Origin: Roseovarius sp. MMSF_3281
GTDB lineage: Bacteria > Pseudomonadota > Alphaproteobacteria > Rhodobacterales > Rhodobacteraceae
Direction: 5' to 3'
Assembly (NCBI RefSeq): GCF_030733685.1
Contig: NZ_JASHIM010000021.1
Span: forward strand, 1 to 64,000
Length of the DNA: 64,000 nucleotides
The position numbers and the translations under genes were made by a program. The notes beneath the pieces are model-generated. The model worked only from the letters and a program-made list of their open reading frames with translations, made no database searches and had not been told where the DNA came from. Position 1 is the first letter of the stretch, and every line of letters starts with the position of its first letter. This document shows positions 1-10,032 of the stretch, in pieces.

Positions 1-303
1 CCCCCCGCCCCACGCCGCCGAGCCTTTCGCACCGGCCTTCTGGTCAACCTTGCCAATCCCAAGTCGGTGCTCTTCGCGGCCTCGGTCCTCGTGGTGATCT
101 TCCCGCCTGATATGACGCTGTCACAAAAGGCCCTGATCGTGACCAACCACCTGATCGTCGAGTGGATCGCCTACAGCCTCTTTGCGCTTGCCCTCTCGAC
201 AAGACCCGCGCGCGACGGCTATCTGCGGCTCAAACCGATACTCGACCGTCTGGCCGCCGCCGTGCTTGGCATGCTCGGCCTGCGGCTTCTGACCGACCGA
301 TAA
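1..303 (+). CDS. LysE/RhtB-family amino-acid exporter, C-terminal part
   Basis: The frame is open from base 1 and stops at 301-303, so only about the last 100 codons are present and the start lies outside the window. The visible part has the family motif [14 protein letters not shown], which opens the second half of LysE/RhtB exporters, followed by hydrophobic segments ([24 protein letters not shown]) and a final helix ([14 protein letters not shown]). Proteins of this family sit in the inner membrane and export amino acids such as lysine, homoserine or threonine; the substrate cannot be told from this fragment. gpt starts 10 bases after the stop and may be co-transcribed. Confidence 0.85.
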   Translation, partial: PPAPRRRAFRTGLLVNLANPKSVLFAASVLVVIFPPDMTLSQKALIVTNHLIVEWIAYSLFALALSTRPARDGYLRLKPILDRLAAAVLGMLGLRLLTDR

Positions 304-313
304 GGACAAACGC

Positions 314-811
314 ATGACCGATCGCTTGCCCCACGAAAAAGGCTTCCACGTCAGCTGGGACCAATTGCACCGTGATGCACGCGCGCTGGCATGGCGCCTG
401 CAAAGCGAAGCGCCCGAGGGTGGCTGGCGCGCGGTGGTGGCCATTACCCGCGGCGGCATGGCCCCGGCGATGATCGTTGCGCGCGAGTTGGATATCCGCG
501 TGGTCGATACGATCAGCGTGAAATCCTACAACCACCAAACCCAATCCGAGCCACGGGTCATCAAATCCCCCGATATAGAGATCGTCGGCAGTGGTGAGGG
601 CGTACTCATCGTCGATGACCTCGTCGACACCGGCAAAACCCTCGAAGTGGTCCGCAAGCATATGCCCAAGGCGCATGTCGCCACCGTCTATGCAAAACCA
701 ATGGGCCGCAACATGGTCGAAACCTATGTCACCGAAGTCAGCCAGGACACATGGATTTTCTTCCCGTGGGACATGGCCCTGCAATACGTCGAACCCTATC
801 GCGGGGCGTAA
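314..811 (+). CDS. gpt: Xanthine-guanine phosphoribosyltransferase
   Basis: A 165-residue purine-salvage enzyme that joins PRPP to xanthine or guanine to give XMP or GMP in the cytoplasm. The PRPP-binding loop is seen as [12 protein letters not shown] at residues 97-108, with the flexible loop SYNHQTQ near residue 71. Length matches the bacterial Gpt family (about 150-170). The ATG at 314 is chosen because AAGGA lies 7 bases upstream. The gene follows the LysE-type exporter by 10 bases. Confidence 0.93.
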   Translation: MTDRLPHEKGFHVSWDQLHRDARALAWRLQSEAPEGGWRAVVAITRGGMAPAMIVARELDIRVVDTISVKSYNHQTQSEPRVIKSPDIEIVGSGEGVLIVDDLVDTGKTLEVVRKHMPKAHVATVYAKPMGRNMVETYVTEVSQDTWIFFPWDMALQYVEPYRGA

Positions 812-890
812 CGCGGGCGCTTATCGGCCGCCTGCGCGCCCTCTTCGCGCGGACCTCCGACAGGGGTGACAAGCGCTCAAGGAGACCTCA

Positions 891-2066
891 ATGACCACGA
901 TACCGCGCACTGCCACCACCTTTCCGCCCCCCGTGATGGAGGCCCGCCGCTGGCTTGAGGGCGTGACATTTCCCGATGACAGCCCCCTGATCAACGTCAG
1001 CCAAGCCGCGCCGGTTGATCCGCCGCCCGAACCTTTGCGCCAAGTGATCGCCGATGCGGCATTGAATACCCCCTCGGCGCACCTCTACGGGCCGGTCCTA
1101 GGCAATCCCGACCTGCGCGAGGAACTGGCCGCGCAATGGTCCGCCTCCTACGGCGGCGACCTGACCGCCGGGAATGTCGCCATTACATCCGGGTGCAACC
1201 AGGCCTTCTGTGCCACCATATCCACGCTCTGCGCGGAAGGCGATGAAGTTCTCCTGCCAACCCCATGGTACTTCAACCATAAAATGTGGCTCGACATGGC
1301 CGGGGCGCGGGCCATTCCCCTGCCCTGCGGGTCCGAGCTTTTGCCCGACCCCGACGAGGCTTTGGCGCGCATCACAACCCGCACCCGTGCCATCGTTCTG
1401 GTCACCCCCAACAACCCCGGCGGCGTCGAATACCCCGCCGATCTGCTGCGCGCCTTCTATGAACTGGCCAAGCGTCACGGGCTGGCGCTGATCATTGATG
1501 AAACCTACCGAGATTTCGACGCCCGCCCCATGCCACCGCATGACCTGTTTGCCGATCCCGATTGGGGCGATACCCTGATTCAGCTTTATTCCTTTTCCAA
1601 GGCCTACCGCCTGACCGGGCACCGCGTCGGCGCGATGATCGCCAGTCCCGCGCGCCTGGCCGAGGCCGAGAAATTCCTCGATACCGTCACCATCTGCCCC
1701 AACCAATTAGGCCAAATCGCGGCCCTCTGGGGGATGCAGAACCTCTCGCAATGGCTGGCCGGCGAACGCGCCGAAATCCTCGACCGTCGCGCCGCCATCC
1801 ATGACCATATGCCGAAAATCACCACCCAGGGTTGGCAGCTTCTGGGATGCGGCGCCTATTTCGCCTATATGCGCCATCCCTTTGATATCCCGTCCAACGA
1901 ACTGGCCCCGAAACTGGTGCGCGACGCGGGTGTTTTGCTTCTGCCAGGCACCATGTTCCGCCCCTCCGATGACCCGGCGGGCGCGCAGGAAGTGCGCGTT
2001 GCTTTCGCAAATGTCGACCGTGCGGGCATCGCCACGCTCTTTGACAGGCTAGCAAGCCTCCGCTGA
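891..2066 (+). CDS. PLP-dependent class I/II aminotransferase
   Basis: A 391-residue fold-type I aminotransferase. The PLP lysine is K237 in SFSKAYRLTGHRVG. The cofactor region TSGCNQAF, the NNPGG loop (VLVTPNNPGGVEYP) and an active-site D-x-x-Y (IIDETYRDF) are all visible. AGGAG precedes the ATG at 891 with 6-7 base spacing. The family includes aspartate and aromatic aminotransferases, and the exact amino donor cannot be assigned. The gene stands alone, between gpt and the ppiD-trpE pair. Confidence 0.88.
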   Translation: MTTIPRTATTFPPPVMEARRWLEGVTFPDDSPLINVSQAAPVDPPPEPLRQVIADAALNTPSAHLYGPVLGNPDLREELAAQWSASYGGDLTAGNVAITSGCNQAFCATISTLCAEGDEVLLPTPWYFNHKMWLDMAGARAIPLPCGSELLPDPDEALARITTRTRAIVLVTPNNPGGVEYPADLLRAFYELAKRHGLALIIDETYRDFDARPMPPHDLFADPDWGDTLIQLYSFSKAYRLTGHRVGAMIASPARLAEAEKFLDTVTICPNQLGQIAALWGMQNLSQWLAGERAEILDRRAAIHDHMPKITTQGWQLLGCGAYFAYMRHPFDIPSNELAPKLVRDAGVLLLPGTMFRPSDDPAGAQEVRVAFANVDRAGIATLFDRLASLR

Positions 2067-2140
2067 CCCCTTGCCCCTGCGCCGGACAGGGCGTAGACAG
2101 CCCCGAATGATAAATTTCAACGCCGTCTGACGGGGGCCGC

Positions 2141-3985
2141 ATGTCCGCAAGCAAAAGCATCTCGAAAACATTCGTCTGGATCCTGATGGGCCTGCTGATC
2201 CTTGGCCTTGGCGGCTTTGGCATCACCAACCTGTCGGGGTCGGTGCGCAGCGTGGGCGCGGTCGGCGAGGCCGAGATCGACGTCAACGATTACGCCCGCG
2301 CCCTGCAAAACGAAATCCGCGCGGCGGAATCCGAACGCGGCGAGGCCATGAGTTTTGCACAGGCCGAGGCCGCAGGCATCCCCGATGCCGTGCTGAGCCG
2401 CCTTGTCGCTCAGGCCGCGCTGACACATGAAACGAACCGCCTGCACCTCTCGGTAGGCGATGAAGCCCTGCTCGAACAAATCGTCGCCATCCCCAGCTTC
2501 CAGGGTGTCGATGGCGAATTTGACCGCGAATCCTATGCCTTTGCTTTGGAACAAGCGGGCCTCAGCGAAGCGCAGTTCGAAGAAGACCTGCGCGAGGAAA
2601 CCGCAAGCGGCTTTCTTCAAGGCGCGGTCATGGCCGGTGTCACCATGCCCCGGGCCTATACCGAAACGCTGCTGACCTATATCGGCGAAGAGCGTGACGT
2701 GACATGGACGGTTCTTGACCGCAACGACCTCACCACAGGCCTGCCAGAACCGACCGAGGAAGAGTTGCAGGCCTATCACGAGGCCAACGTGGCGCAATTC
2801 ACCACGCCGGAAACGCGTGAAATCACCTATGCCTGGCTCTCGCCCGAGATGATCATCGACACTGTCGAGGTGGATGAACAGGCCCTGCGCGACGCCTACG
2901 AAGCCCGCGCTGACGAGTATATTCAGCCCGAGCGCCGCCTTGTCGAACGCCTTGTATTCCCTGACGAGGCCGCCGCCCAAGCCGCCGCTGACCGCATTGC
3001 ATCGGACGAAAGCAGCTTTGAAGACGAAGTCGAGGCCCGCGGTCTCGAACTGGCCGATGTGGATATGGGCGATGTGGCCCGCGACGATCTCGGCGCCGCC
3101 GCCGACGCGGTGTTCTCTGCTGAAACCGGTGATATTGCCGGCCCCGCCTCCAGCCCCGTTGGCCCCGCGCTGTTCCGCGTCAATGCCATTCTTGCTGCCC
3201 AGGAAACGACTTTCGAAGAGGCCGAACCGGACCTGCGCAGCGAATTGGCCGCCGACCGCGCCCGCCGCGTCATCGAGGCCCGCATCGAGTCCGTCGATGA
3301 CCTTCTCGCCGGAGGGGCCACCATCGAGGACCTGGCCCGCGAATCCGACATGGAACTGGGGCAGATCGCGTGGCATCCCGGCGTGACGGACGACATCGGC
3401 GCCTACGCGGGCTTCCGCACCGCCGCACAAAACCTCACCTCCGAAGACTATCCCGAGGTGCTTGAACTGGAGGACGGCAGCATTTTCGCCATGCGCCTCG
3501 ACAAGATCGTCGAACCCGAAGTCCAGCCGCTCGAAGATGTGCGCGATCAGGTTCTGCAAGGCTGGCGCGCTCAAGCCGTGACCGAGGCCCTGACCTCCGA
3601 ATACGAAGAGGCCCGCAGCGCGCTGGCCTCCGGTGCCTCCTTTGCCGATCTGGAATTGCAGACCAATACCGCCGAAGGCGTCACACGTCGCGGCTTTCAG
3701 CCCGATACGCCCGCGGCCTTCATTGAAACGGTCTTCGACATGACCAACGGCGAAGCCCGCTTCATTCCGGGCACCGACCAGGTTTTCCTCCTGCGGCTCG
3801 ACGCCATTCGCGCCCCGGACCCCGAGGATCAAGATCTTGAGCAGCTAACCACGATGCTGCGCGATCAGGCCGCCTCGGGCATGGGTCAGGACCTGTTCCA
3901 ACTGCTGGCCAACGATATCCGGGGCCGCGCGGGCATCGAACTGAATCAAAGCGCGCTCAACGCCGTGCATTCCAACTTCCAGTAA
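2141..3985 (+). CDS. ppiD: PpiD/SurA-type membrane-anchored peptidyl-prolyl isomerase
   Basis: A 614-residue periplasmic folding factor. One N-terminal membrane anchor is visible (VWILMGLLILGLGGFGITNL, residues about 12-31), then a SurA-like N-terminal domain (about 35-180), a long parvulin-like region and a C-terminal domain. Architecture and length match PpiD (about 600-630). The parvulin domain is diverged, and several family members are known to be weak isomerases that act mainly as chaperones. trpE begins 12 bases after the stop, an arrangement I recall as usual in Rhodobacteraceae, so the two are probably co-transcribed. Confidence 0.88.
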   Translation: MSASKSISKTFVWILMGLLILGLGGFGITNLSGSVRSVGAVGEAEIDVNDYARALQNEIRAAESERGEAMSFAQAEAAGIPDAVLSRLVAQAALTHETNRLHLSVGDEALLEQIVAIPSFQGVDGEFDRESYAFALEQAGLSEAQFEEDLREETASGFLQGAVMAGVTMPRAYTETLLTYIGEERDVTWTVLDRNDLTTGLPEPTEEELQAYHEANVAQFTTPETREITYAWLSPEMIIDTVEVDEQALRDAYEARADEYIQPERRLVERLVFPDEAAAQAAADRIASDESSFEDEVEARGLELADVDMGDVARDDLGAAADAVFSAETGDIAGPASSPVGPALFRVNAILAAQETTFEEAEPDLRSELAADRARRVIEARIESVDDLLAGGATIEDLARESDMELGQIAWHPGVTDDIGAYAGFRTAAQNLTSEDYPEVLELEDGSIFAMRLDKIVEPEVQPLEDVRDQVLQGWRAQAVTEALTSEYEEARSALASGASFADLELQTNTAEGVTRRGFQPDTPAAFIETVFDMTNGEARFIPGTDQVFLLRLDAIRAPDPEDQDLEQLTTMLRDQAASGMGQDLFQLLANDIRGRAGIELNQSALNAVHSNFQ

Positions 3986-3997
3986 AGGTGCCCTAAA

Positions 3998-5509
3998 GTG
4001 GAGCTGACCCCGACATTCGCGGATTTTGCCAAGGGCTACGAGGCCGGCGAAAACCAAGTGGTCTACGCACGCCTTGCCGCCGACCTTGATACGCCTGTCT
4101 CGCTGATGCTCAAACTCACCGGGGCGGCGCGTGACGCCTTCGTACTGGAATCGGTCACCGGGGGCGAGGTGCGCGGGCGCTATTCCATCGTCGGCATGAA
4201 GCCCGATCTTATCTGGCAATGCCACGGCGAGAAAAGCCGCCTCAACCGCGATGCCCGCTTCGATGGTGACGCGTTCGAGGATCAGGAGGGGCACCCCCTC
4301 GACACCCTGCGTGCGCTGATCGCCGAAAGCCGCATCGACCTGCCCGAAGACCTCCCCGCCTCAAGTGCCGGGCTCTTCGGCTATCTGGGCTACGATATGA
4401 TCCGGCTGGTCGAACACCTGCCCGATGTGAACCCCGATCCCTTGGGCCTGCCCGACGCGGTGATGATGCGCCCCTCGGTGGTGGCCGTTCTCGATGGCGT
4501 CAAGGGCGAGGTCACCGTCGTCGCCCCCGCTTGGGCTGCCTCCGGTCAATCCGCCAAGGCCGCCTATGCACAGGCCGCCGAACGGGTGATGGACGCCGTG
4601 CGCGACCTCGAACGCGCCCTGCCGCAGGCCTCGCGCGGTTTGGGCGAGGCGCATGAGCCCGGCCCGCCCTCCTCAAATTTCACGCGCGAGGGCTACCACC
4701 AAGCCGTTGAAAAGGCCAAGGAATACATCCGCGCGGGCGACATCTTCCAGGTCGTGCCCAGCCAACGCTGGACACAGGATTTCCCGCTGCCGCCCTTCGC
4801 GCTCTACCGCTCCCTGCGGCGCACCAACCCCTCGCCTTTCATGTTCTACTTCAACTTCGGCGGCTTTCAGGTTGTGGGCGCCAGCCCCGAAATCCTTGTG
4901 CGCGTGATGGACGGCGAAGTCACCGTGCGCCCCATCGCCGGCACCCGCCCGCGCGGCGCCACCCCCGAAGAGGATCGCGCCAATGAGGCCGATCTGATTG
5001 CCGACCAAAAGGAACTGGCCGAACACCTCATGCTGCTTGATCTGGGCCGCAACGATGTGGGTCGCGTGGCAAAAATCGGCTCGGTCCACCCGACCGAGGA
5101 ATTCATCATCGAACGCTACTCCCACGTCATGCACATCGTCTCGAACGTCGTGGGCGACCTGGCCGAGGATCAGGATGCCCTTTCCGCCCTGCTCGCGGGC
5201 CTGCCCGCCGGGACGGTCTCGGGCGCGCCCAAGGTTCGCGCCATGGAAATCATTGATGAACTTGAGCCGGAAAAACGCGGCGTCTATGGCGGCGGTGTCG
5301 GCTATTTCTCGGCCCGTGGCGATATGGATGTCTGCATCGCGCTGCGCACGGCGGTGGTCAAAGACGAAAAGCTTTATATTCAGGCCGGTGGCGGTGTCGT
5401 CTACGACAGCGACCCCGAGGCCGAATATATGGAAACCGTCCATAAATCGAACGCCATTCGCCGCGCCGCCGCCGATGCCGCGCGCTTCACCGGCGACGGC
5501 AACGGTTGA
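3998..5509 (+). CDS. trpE: Anthranilate synthase component I
   Basis: A 503-residue enzyme that, with TrpG, converts chorismate and glutamine to anthranilate, the first step of tryptophan synthesis. The C-terminal chorismate-binding domain has DIFQVVPSQRW, IAGTRPRG, LDLGRNDVGRV and PAGTVSGAPKVRAME. The N-terminal LES element (FVLESVTGGE) fits tryptophan feedback inhibition. The start is GTG at 3998, with AAAGGTG 7 bases before it. The partner genes trpG-D-C begin 2.9 kb downstream rather than adjacent. No leader-peptide attenuator precedes the gene. Confidence 0.95.
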   Translation: MELTPTFADFAKGYEAGENQVVYARLAADLDTPVSLMLKLTGAARDAFVLESVTGGEVRGRYSIVGMKPDLIWQCHGEKSRLNRDARFDGDAFEDQEGHPLDTLRALIAESRIDLPEDLPASSAGLFGYLGYDMIRLVEHLPDVNPDPLGLPDAVMMRPSVVAVLDGVKGEVTVVAPAWAASGQSAKAAYAQAAERVMDAVRDLERALPQASRGLGEAHEPGPPSSNFTREGYHQAVEKAKEYIRAGDIFQVVPSQRWTQDFPLPPFALYRSLRRTNPSPFMFYFNFGGFQVVGASPEILVRVMDGEVTVRPIAGTRPRGATPEEDRANEADLIADQKELAEHLMLLDLGRNDVGRVAKIGSVHPTEEFIIERYSHVMHIVSNVVGDLAEDQDALSALLAGLPAGTVSGAPKVRAMEIIDELEPEKRGVYGGGVGYFSARGDMDVCIALRTAVVKDEKLYIQAGGGVVYDSDPEAEYMETVHKSNAIRRAAADAARFTGDGNG

Positions 5510-5548
5510 TCCACATCAAGGATCGGGGCGTCAATCACCTTTAGTCAA

Positions 5549-5574
5549 AACACATGCGAATTATAAAATGTGTT
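5549..5574. promoter_or_regulatory. Inverted repeat over a candidate -10 upstream of the rhodanese gene
   Basis: AACACAT (5549-5555) and ATGTGTT (5568-5574) are perfect 7-bp arms. Between them is TATAAA (5562-5567), a candidate -10 element for the gene starting at 5593. A bound repressor would cover the promoter. No matching regulator gene is adjacent. This is sequence inspection only. Confidence 0.4.
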
Positions 5575-5592
5575 CTGACAAGGAGACGCCCC

Positions 5593-6198
5593 ATGACCTT
5601 TCCTAAAATCCTGACCGCCCCGGCGCTGGCCATTGCCCTTGCCCTGCCCATGGCCGGGCCAGGCTTCGCCGATAACCACGGCGCGATGTTTGAGACCTCG
5701 GTGACCGAGGCCAATCTGCCCAAGAAGAAAACCAACGAACCCGGCCACTACATCACCGCCGCCGAATCCATCGCCCTTCTGGCCGACCGCGACGACGTCG
5801 CCCTGATCGACATCCGCAGCCCCGAGGAAACCATGTTCGTCGGCTACGCCACCGACACGGATGCCAATATTCCCTTCATGAAGGTCGATCCCGCGCATGC
5901 CTACAACCCCAAGAAAAGCGCCTACAAGATGATGCCAAACAAAGGCTTCGTCGATCAAATCAAGGCATATGTGGCCGCCAACGATCCCGCCGCCCTGCTG
6001 ATCATCTGCCGCTCCGGCGGGCGCAGTGCCAAGGCTGTCGATGTTCTGGCCGAGGCCGGTGTCGAAACCCCGGCCTACACCGTGGTCGACGGTTTCGAAG
6101 GCGATAAATCCGACGCGGGCCAACGCACCGTCAACGGCTGGAAAAATGCAGGCGGCAGTTGGACCTACAAGATCACCGAAGGCCTGCTTGCCAAGTGA
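5593..6198 (+). CDS. Periplasmic rhodanese-like (sulfurtransferase) protein
   Basis: A 201-residue exported protein with one rhodanese domain. A signal peptide with hydrophobic core and FADNHG-type cleavage region covers residues 1-27. The active-site loop is CRSGGRS with catalytic C139, and the domain entry [10 protein letters not shown] lies at about residue 70. The ATG at 5593 is chosen over an in-frame upstream ATG because AGGAG sits 8 bases before it and the signal peptide then starts at residue 1. Single-domain periplasmic rhodaneses carry sulfane sulfur or act in redox roles; the acceptor is unknown. A link to the sox system elsewhere in the window is possible but not shown. Confidence 0.85.
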   Translation: MTFPKILTAPALAIALALPMAGPGFADNHGAMFETSVTEANLPKKKTNEPGHYITAAESIALLADRDDVALIDIRSPEETMFVGYATDTDANIPFMKVDPAHAYNPKKSAYKMMPNKGFVDQIKAYVAANDPAALLIICRSGGRSAKAVDVLAEAGVETPAYTVVDGFEGDKSDAGQRTVNGWKNAGGSWTYKITEGLLAK

Positions 6199-6238
6199 GC
6201 CTTGCGCGCCGGGGCCCCCTAGGGCATGTCATGCGCCC

Positions 6239-6784
6239 ATGACCCGGCTCATCTTGTTCAACAAACCCCACGGGGTCCTGTCGCAATTCACCGACAAGGG
6301 CAATGCCGACAGCCCCCGCGCCACGCTGTCTGACTACATCGACCTGCCCGGCGTCTACCCCGCCGGGCGGCTGGATCGCGACAGCGAAGGGCTTTTGCTG
6401 CTCACCGACAATGGCAAGCTACAGGCGCGGCTCTCCAACCCGCGCTTCAAAACGGAAAAAACCTATCTCGTGCAAGTCGAAGGCGCGCCGGACAAGGCCG
6501 CCCTCACCGCCCTGCGCAAGGGCGTCACACTCAAAGACGGCCCCACCCGGCCCGCCAAGGCGCACCAGATCGACCCGCCGGATGTCTGGGAGCGCGACCC
6601 ACCAGTGCGCTTTCGCAAATCCGTCCCCGATCATTGGCTGGAAATCACCATCACCGAAGGCCGCAACCGGCAAGTCCGCCGCATGACGGCCCATGTCGGC
6701 CTGCCCACCCTGCGCCTCATCCGCTGGCGTGTGGGCGACCACGACCTCGAAAACCTTGCCCCCGGCACATGGCGCAACGCATGA
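6239..6784 (+). CDS. rRNA large-subunit pseudouridine synthase (RluE-like, RsuA family)
   Basis: A 181-residue RsuA/RluB/E/F-family enzyme that isomerises uridine in rRNA. The catalytic motif [14 protein letters not shown] is present with its aspartate, the N-terminal [11 protein letters not shown] is typical of the family, and RNRQVRRM near the C-terminus binds RNA. No S4 domain is present, as in RluE. The ATG at 6239 is selected because the conserved LFNKP region begins seven residues later; an in-frame upstream extension has no family similarity. RluE-type is favoured by length, but the exact target uridine is inferred. Confidence 0.85.
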   Translation: MTRLILFNKPHGVLSQFTDKGNADSPRATLSDYIDLPGVYPAGRLDRDSEGLLLLTDNGKLQARLSNPRFKTEKTYLVQVEGAPDKAALTALRKGVTLKDGPTRPAKAHQIDPPDVWERDPPVRFRKSVPDHWLEITITEGRNRQVRRMTAHVGLPTLRLIRWRVGDHDLENLAPGTWRNA

Positions 6785-6926
6785 AAAAAGGGGCGCCCCC
6801 GCCCCCCTTCATCTTTCCAAAAATAATCCCGCCGGAGGCTGAGGTTCGGGTGCCCCCCGCGCCATGCATGGTCTGTGCAATCCACTGACGCAATACCGAC
6901 AAAATACCGACGCTATGCAAACAGGG

Positions 6927-8303
6927 CTATTGGGCGGTCAAAACCGCCGAAACCGGGGCCAAGGCCACGCGGTTTGCGCGGTCCTGCAAGCCCCACAGCA
7001 AAAGCGCGCTGACGGTCTCGGCCCGCATCCGGCCCAGCATGATCACGCCGGCCTCTTCCTGCCCGGCCTTGAAGGCCGCCTGATCCAGAAAGCGGCGGAT
7101 CACCGTGGCCTCCTGCCCCTTGGCATCGAAATCCCGAAACACGCTGGCGGCGCTGACGCCCTCGCGCGAAAGCAGCTTTTGCGCGGTATTCAGGCCCTGG
7201 GGCTGCATGACAACCCCGTGCCCACTGTCCAGCAGGATGGGCGCAAGTTGCTCGGCCGCCGCCCGGCTGCTTTGCAACCCGGTCTCGGGGCCTTCCAAAA
7301 CCGCCACCGCTTCGGGCACCGCCTCCAGATAGGCCTGCATGGCCACTTCGGCGTCCGCCGCATTTGCCCCCTCCGGCAAATCCGCCATCGCCAGAACCTC
7401 GAACCCCGCCGCCCGGTACTTGGCCGCGGCCTCGGCCGCGCCGGGCCAATCGGCATCCACCGCAAAGCTCAGGGGATAGGGAAAACTCGATAACGCCTCG
7501 AATCCAATCGGGCTGCTGCCGTCGTCGATCAAAACGATGGACATCAAGGGCTTGCCATCAGGGTTGTCAAACTCCGCCGCATAGGCCTCAAGCGGCGGCA
7601 GGTCCGGGGCGGGCTCTTGCGTGCTCACCTCCGTCTCGGCCTCCTGGCCCACCGCTGGCAGGCGGTTGGTGGTCACCCCTTCGGCCATGTTACCGATCGT
7701 ACCTTCGCTTGTGCTTTGCTCAGGTGCGGTTCCGGCTTCCTCGGCCTCTGCATCAGGCGTGAGGTCTTCGCTTTCGGGGGCAGGTTCTGCCGCGCCTTGT
7801 GCGTCACTCGGAAAGGCCGAGCCCTCGGCTTCGGGCAGCTGCGGCTGTGCCGGGTCGGTCGAAATCGACAGGTCCTCTTCCCCGTCGGGGGCCGCGGGGG
7901 CCATGGCCTGCGGGCTGGGCAACACGGGGCTGTCGCTGTCGAGATCAACCCCCGCAGAGTCATCCCCCGCTTCAGGCGCCGACAAGCTTCTTTCGGCATC
8001 CCCGGCCTCGGGGCGGGCCGCCGGATCGGTATCGGCCCCTTCCAGCGAGGTCAGGTCATCCGGTTCCGGCGCACTCACCTGCGGCGCCTGCCCTTCACCG
8101 GCCTCGGGCGTTTCGCCCGCGCTTGGAAGCTCCGCCTCGCGGTCTTCCAGCGATTGATCGAACTCGGACCCCGCCGGCACGTCCAATGCAGCAGCCTCCG
8201 GCGGGGCCGTTCCCGGCACCTCCGTCATGACCGAGGCCACCCCAAGCGCCAGACCCGACACCATGCCGCCCACGATAAATCCCGAGAAAATCCCACGTGC
8301 CAC
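6927..8303 (-). CDS. Divergent polysaccharide deacetylase (YibQ/DUF610 family) with long acidic linker
   Basis: A 458-residue protein in three parts: an N-terminal membrane anchor (residues about 5-28), a roughly 200-residue linker rich in Glu, Pro, Ala, Ser and Asp, and a C-terminal divergent polysaccharide-deacetylase domain (about 245-458). The first strand keeps the paired aspartates (SIVLIDDG). Where active relatives have a His-Pro-Met element, this protein reads EVLAMADLPEGA, so a metal-binding histidine appears to be missing. It may be a non-catalytic envelope protein. It is convergent with the pseudouridine synthase and divergent from trpG. Confidence 0.78.
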   Translation of the reverse strand: MARGIFSGFIVGGMVSGLALGVASVMTEVPGTAPPEAAALDVPAGSEFDQSLEDREAELPSAGETPEAGEGQAPQVSAPEPDDLTSLEGADTDPAARPEAGDAERSLSAPEAGDDSAGVDLDSDSPVLPSPQAMAPAAPDGEEDLSISTDPAQPQLPEAEGSAFPSDAQGAAEPAPESEDLTPDAEAEEAGTAPEQSTSEGTIGNMAEGVTTNRLPAVGQEAETEVSTQEPAPDLPPLEAYAAEFDNPDGKPLMSIVLIDDGSSPIGFEALSSFPYPLSFAVDADWPGAAEAAAKYRAAGFEVLAMADLPEGANAADAEVAMQAYLEAVPEAVAVLEGPETGLQSSRAAAEQLAPILLDSGHGVVMQPQGLNTAQKLLSREGVSAASVFRDFDAKGQEATVIRRFLDQAAFKAGQEEAGVIMLGRMRAETVSALLLWGLQDRANRVALAPVSAVLTAQ

Positions 8304-8431
8304 TGCTTTGCCCCCTGATTTGCCCGTTTTCTAACCTATGCGCCCCTTGACGCCTCCGTGCAAGACTGAACAAGTATACCGCGACCGGGGGCCGGGCCTC
8401 CACCCCCCTTTCTGCACGGAGTTCGGGCAAG

Positions 8432-9013
8432 ATGCTGCTGCTGATAGATAACTACGACAGTTTCACATATAATCTCGTCCATTACGTGGGCGAACTGGGG
8501 GCCGATGTGGTGGTGCGCCGCAACGACGCCCTGAACGTGCAAGAGGCCATGGCGATGAACCCCGCCGGCATCTTGCTCAGCCCCGGGCCCTGCGACCCGG
8601 ATCAGGCCGGCATCTGCCTTGCCCTGACCAAGGCCGCGGCAGAAACCAAGACCCCGCTTCTGGGGGTCTGCCTTGGCCATCAAACCATCGGGCAGGCGTT
8701 CGGCGGCAAGGTCATTCGCCATTCCGACATCGTCCACGGCAAGATGGGCCAGATGCACCATACCGGCAAAGGCATCTTTGCCGGGCTGCCCTCGCCGTTC
8801 GAGGCGACGCGCTATCACTCGCTGGTGGTCGAACGCGCCACCTGCCCCGAGGCGCTGGAGATCACGGCGGAACTTGAAGATGGCACCATCATGGGCCTCA
8901 AGCACCGCGAATTGCCCATCGAAGGCGTGCAGTTCCACCCCGAATCCATTGCCTCCGAACATGGCCACGCCCTGTTGCAGAACTTCCTGAATACGATGAA
9001 GGTGCCCGCATGA
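8432..9013 (+). CDS. trpG: Anthranilate synthase component II (glutamine amidotransferase)
   Basis: A 193-residue class I glutamine amidotransferase that supplies ammonia to TrpE. The nucleophile is C80 in GVCLGHQ, and the His/Glu pair of the triad is in [13 protein letters not shown]. The opening [16 protein letters not shown] is diagnostic for TrpG/PabA. First gene of the trpG-D-C-moaC-moeA-lexA run; its stop overlaps the trpD start as ATGA. It is divergent from the polysaccharide deacetylase gene, with 128 bases between. Confidence 0.95.
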   Translation: MLLLIDNYDSFTYNLVHYVGELGADVVVRRNDALNVQEAMAMNPAGILLSPGPCDPDQAGICLALTKAAAETKTPLLGVCLGHQTIGQAFGGKVIRHSDIVHGKMGQMHHTGKGIFAGLPSPFEATRYHSLVVERATCPEALEITAELEDGTIMGLKHRELPIEGVQFHPESIASEHGHALLQNFLNTMKVPA

Positions 9014-10032
9014 GTGACGCGCTCAAACCCCTGATCGGCACCGCCGCCGAGCGTCCCCTGACCCGCCAGGAGGCCGAGGCCGCCTTTACCACCCTCTTCG
9101 AAGGTGAGGCGACCCCGGCCCAGATGGGCGGCTTTCTCATGGCCCTGCGCACCCGTGGCGAAACGGTGGATGAATACGCCGCCGCCGCCGCCGTGATGCG
9201 CGCCAAATGCAACAAGGTCACAGCGCCCGCCGGGGCCATGGACATCGTCGGCACCGGCGGGGACGGCAAAGGCACGCTGAATATCTCGACCGGCACGGCC
9301 TTTGTCGTGGCGGGCGCGGGCGTACCCGTAGCCAAACACGGCAACCGCAACCTCAGTTCCAAGTCCGGGGCCGCGGATGCCCTGACGCAAATGGGCGTCA
9401 ACGTCATGGTCGGGGCCGGTGTGGTGGAACGCGCGCTGGAACAGGCCGGAATCGCCTTCATGATGGCCCCGATGCACCACCCCGCCATGGCCCATGTCGG
9501 CCCCGTGCGGGCCGAGCTTGGCACCCGGACGATCTTCAACATCCTCGGGCCGCTCACCAATCCCGCTGGCGTCAAGCGACAGCTGACCGGGGCCTTTTCA
9601 CGTGACCTGATCCGCCCCATGGCCGAAACCTTGGGACAGCTTGGATCGGAAAAGGCATGGCTTGTGCATGGCTCGGACGGCACCGATGAAATGACCATCA
9701 CCGGCACCACTTGGGTTGCACAACTGGGCGAAAACGCCGAGGTTACCGAAACCGAACTCCACCCCGAGGATTTCGGCCTGCCCGTGCACCCGTTCGAGGC
9801 CATCCTCGGCGGCACGCCCGAAGACAACGGCAAAGCCTTCCGCGCCCTTCTCGAGGGCGCGCCCGGGGCCTACCGCGACGCGGTATTGCTCAACGCCGCC
9901 GCCGCCCTCGTGGTGGCCGGCAAAACCGCCGACCTGAAAGAAGGCGTCGCCCGCGCGATTGAAAGTATCGACAGCGGTGCCGCCCTATCCAGTATTCAAA
10001 CGCTTGCCCGCATCACGACGGAGGCCGCATGA
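9010..10032 (+). CDS. trpD: Anthranilate phosphoribosyltransferase
   Basis: A 340-residue enzyme that transfers phosphoribose from PRPP to anthranilate. The PRPP loop [14 protein letters not shown] is at about residues 80-93, and [15 protein letters not shown] and [11 protein letters not shown] follow in the family order. The ATG overlaps the trpG stop (ATGA) and the gene's own stop overlaps the trpC start, so the three are translationally coupled. Confidence 0.96.
   Translation: MSDALKPLIGTAAERPLTRQEAEAAFTTLFEGEATPAQMGGFLMALRTRGETVDEYAAAAAVMRAKCNKVTAPAGAMDIVGTGGDGKGTLNISTGTAFVVAGAGVPVAKHGNRNLSSKSGAADALTQMGVNVMVGAGVVERALEQAGIAFMMAPMHHPAMAHVGPVRAELGTRTIFNILGPLTNPAGVKRQLTGAFSRDLIRPMAETLGQLGSEKAWLVHGSDGTDEMTITGTTWVAQLGENAEVTETELHPEDFGLPVHPFEAILGGTPEDNGKAFRALLEGAPGAYRDAVLLNAAAALVVAGKTADLKEGVARAIESIDSGAALSSIQTLARITTEAA

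Noticed and set aside
2117-3832. A 571-codon minus-strand frame opposite ppiD
   Set aside because: Mirror of ppiD codon use; no ribosome site or known domain.
3986-3997. A tryptophan attenuator before trpE
   Set aside because: Only 12 bases separate ppiD and trpE; there is no room for a leader peptide or alternative hairpins.
6785-6926. Terminator and short repeats after the pseudouridine synthase
   Set aside because: GGGG-CG-CCCC leaves only a 2-base loop. AATACCGAC occurs twice 11 bases apart (6892, 6903), and the text near 6810-6838 resembles short repeats I recall from this family, but none is strong enough to annotate.
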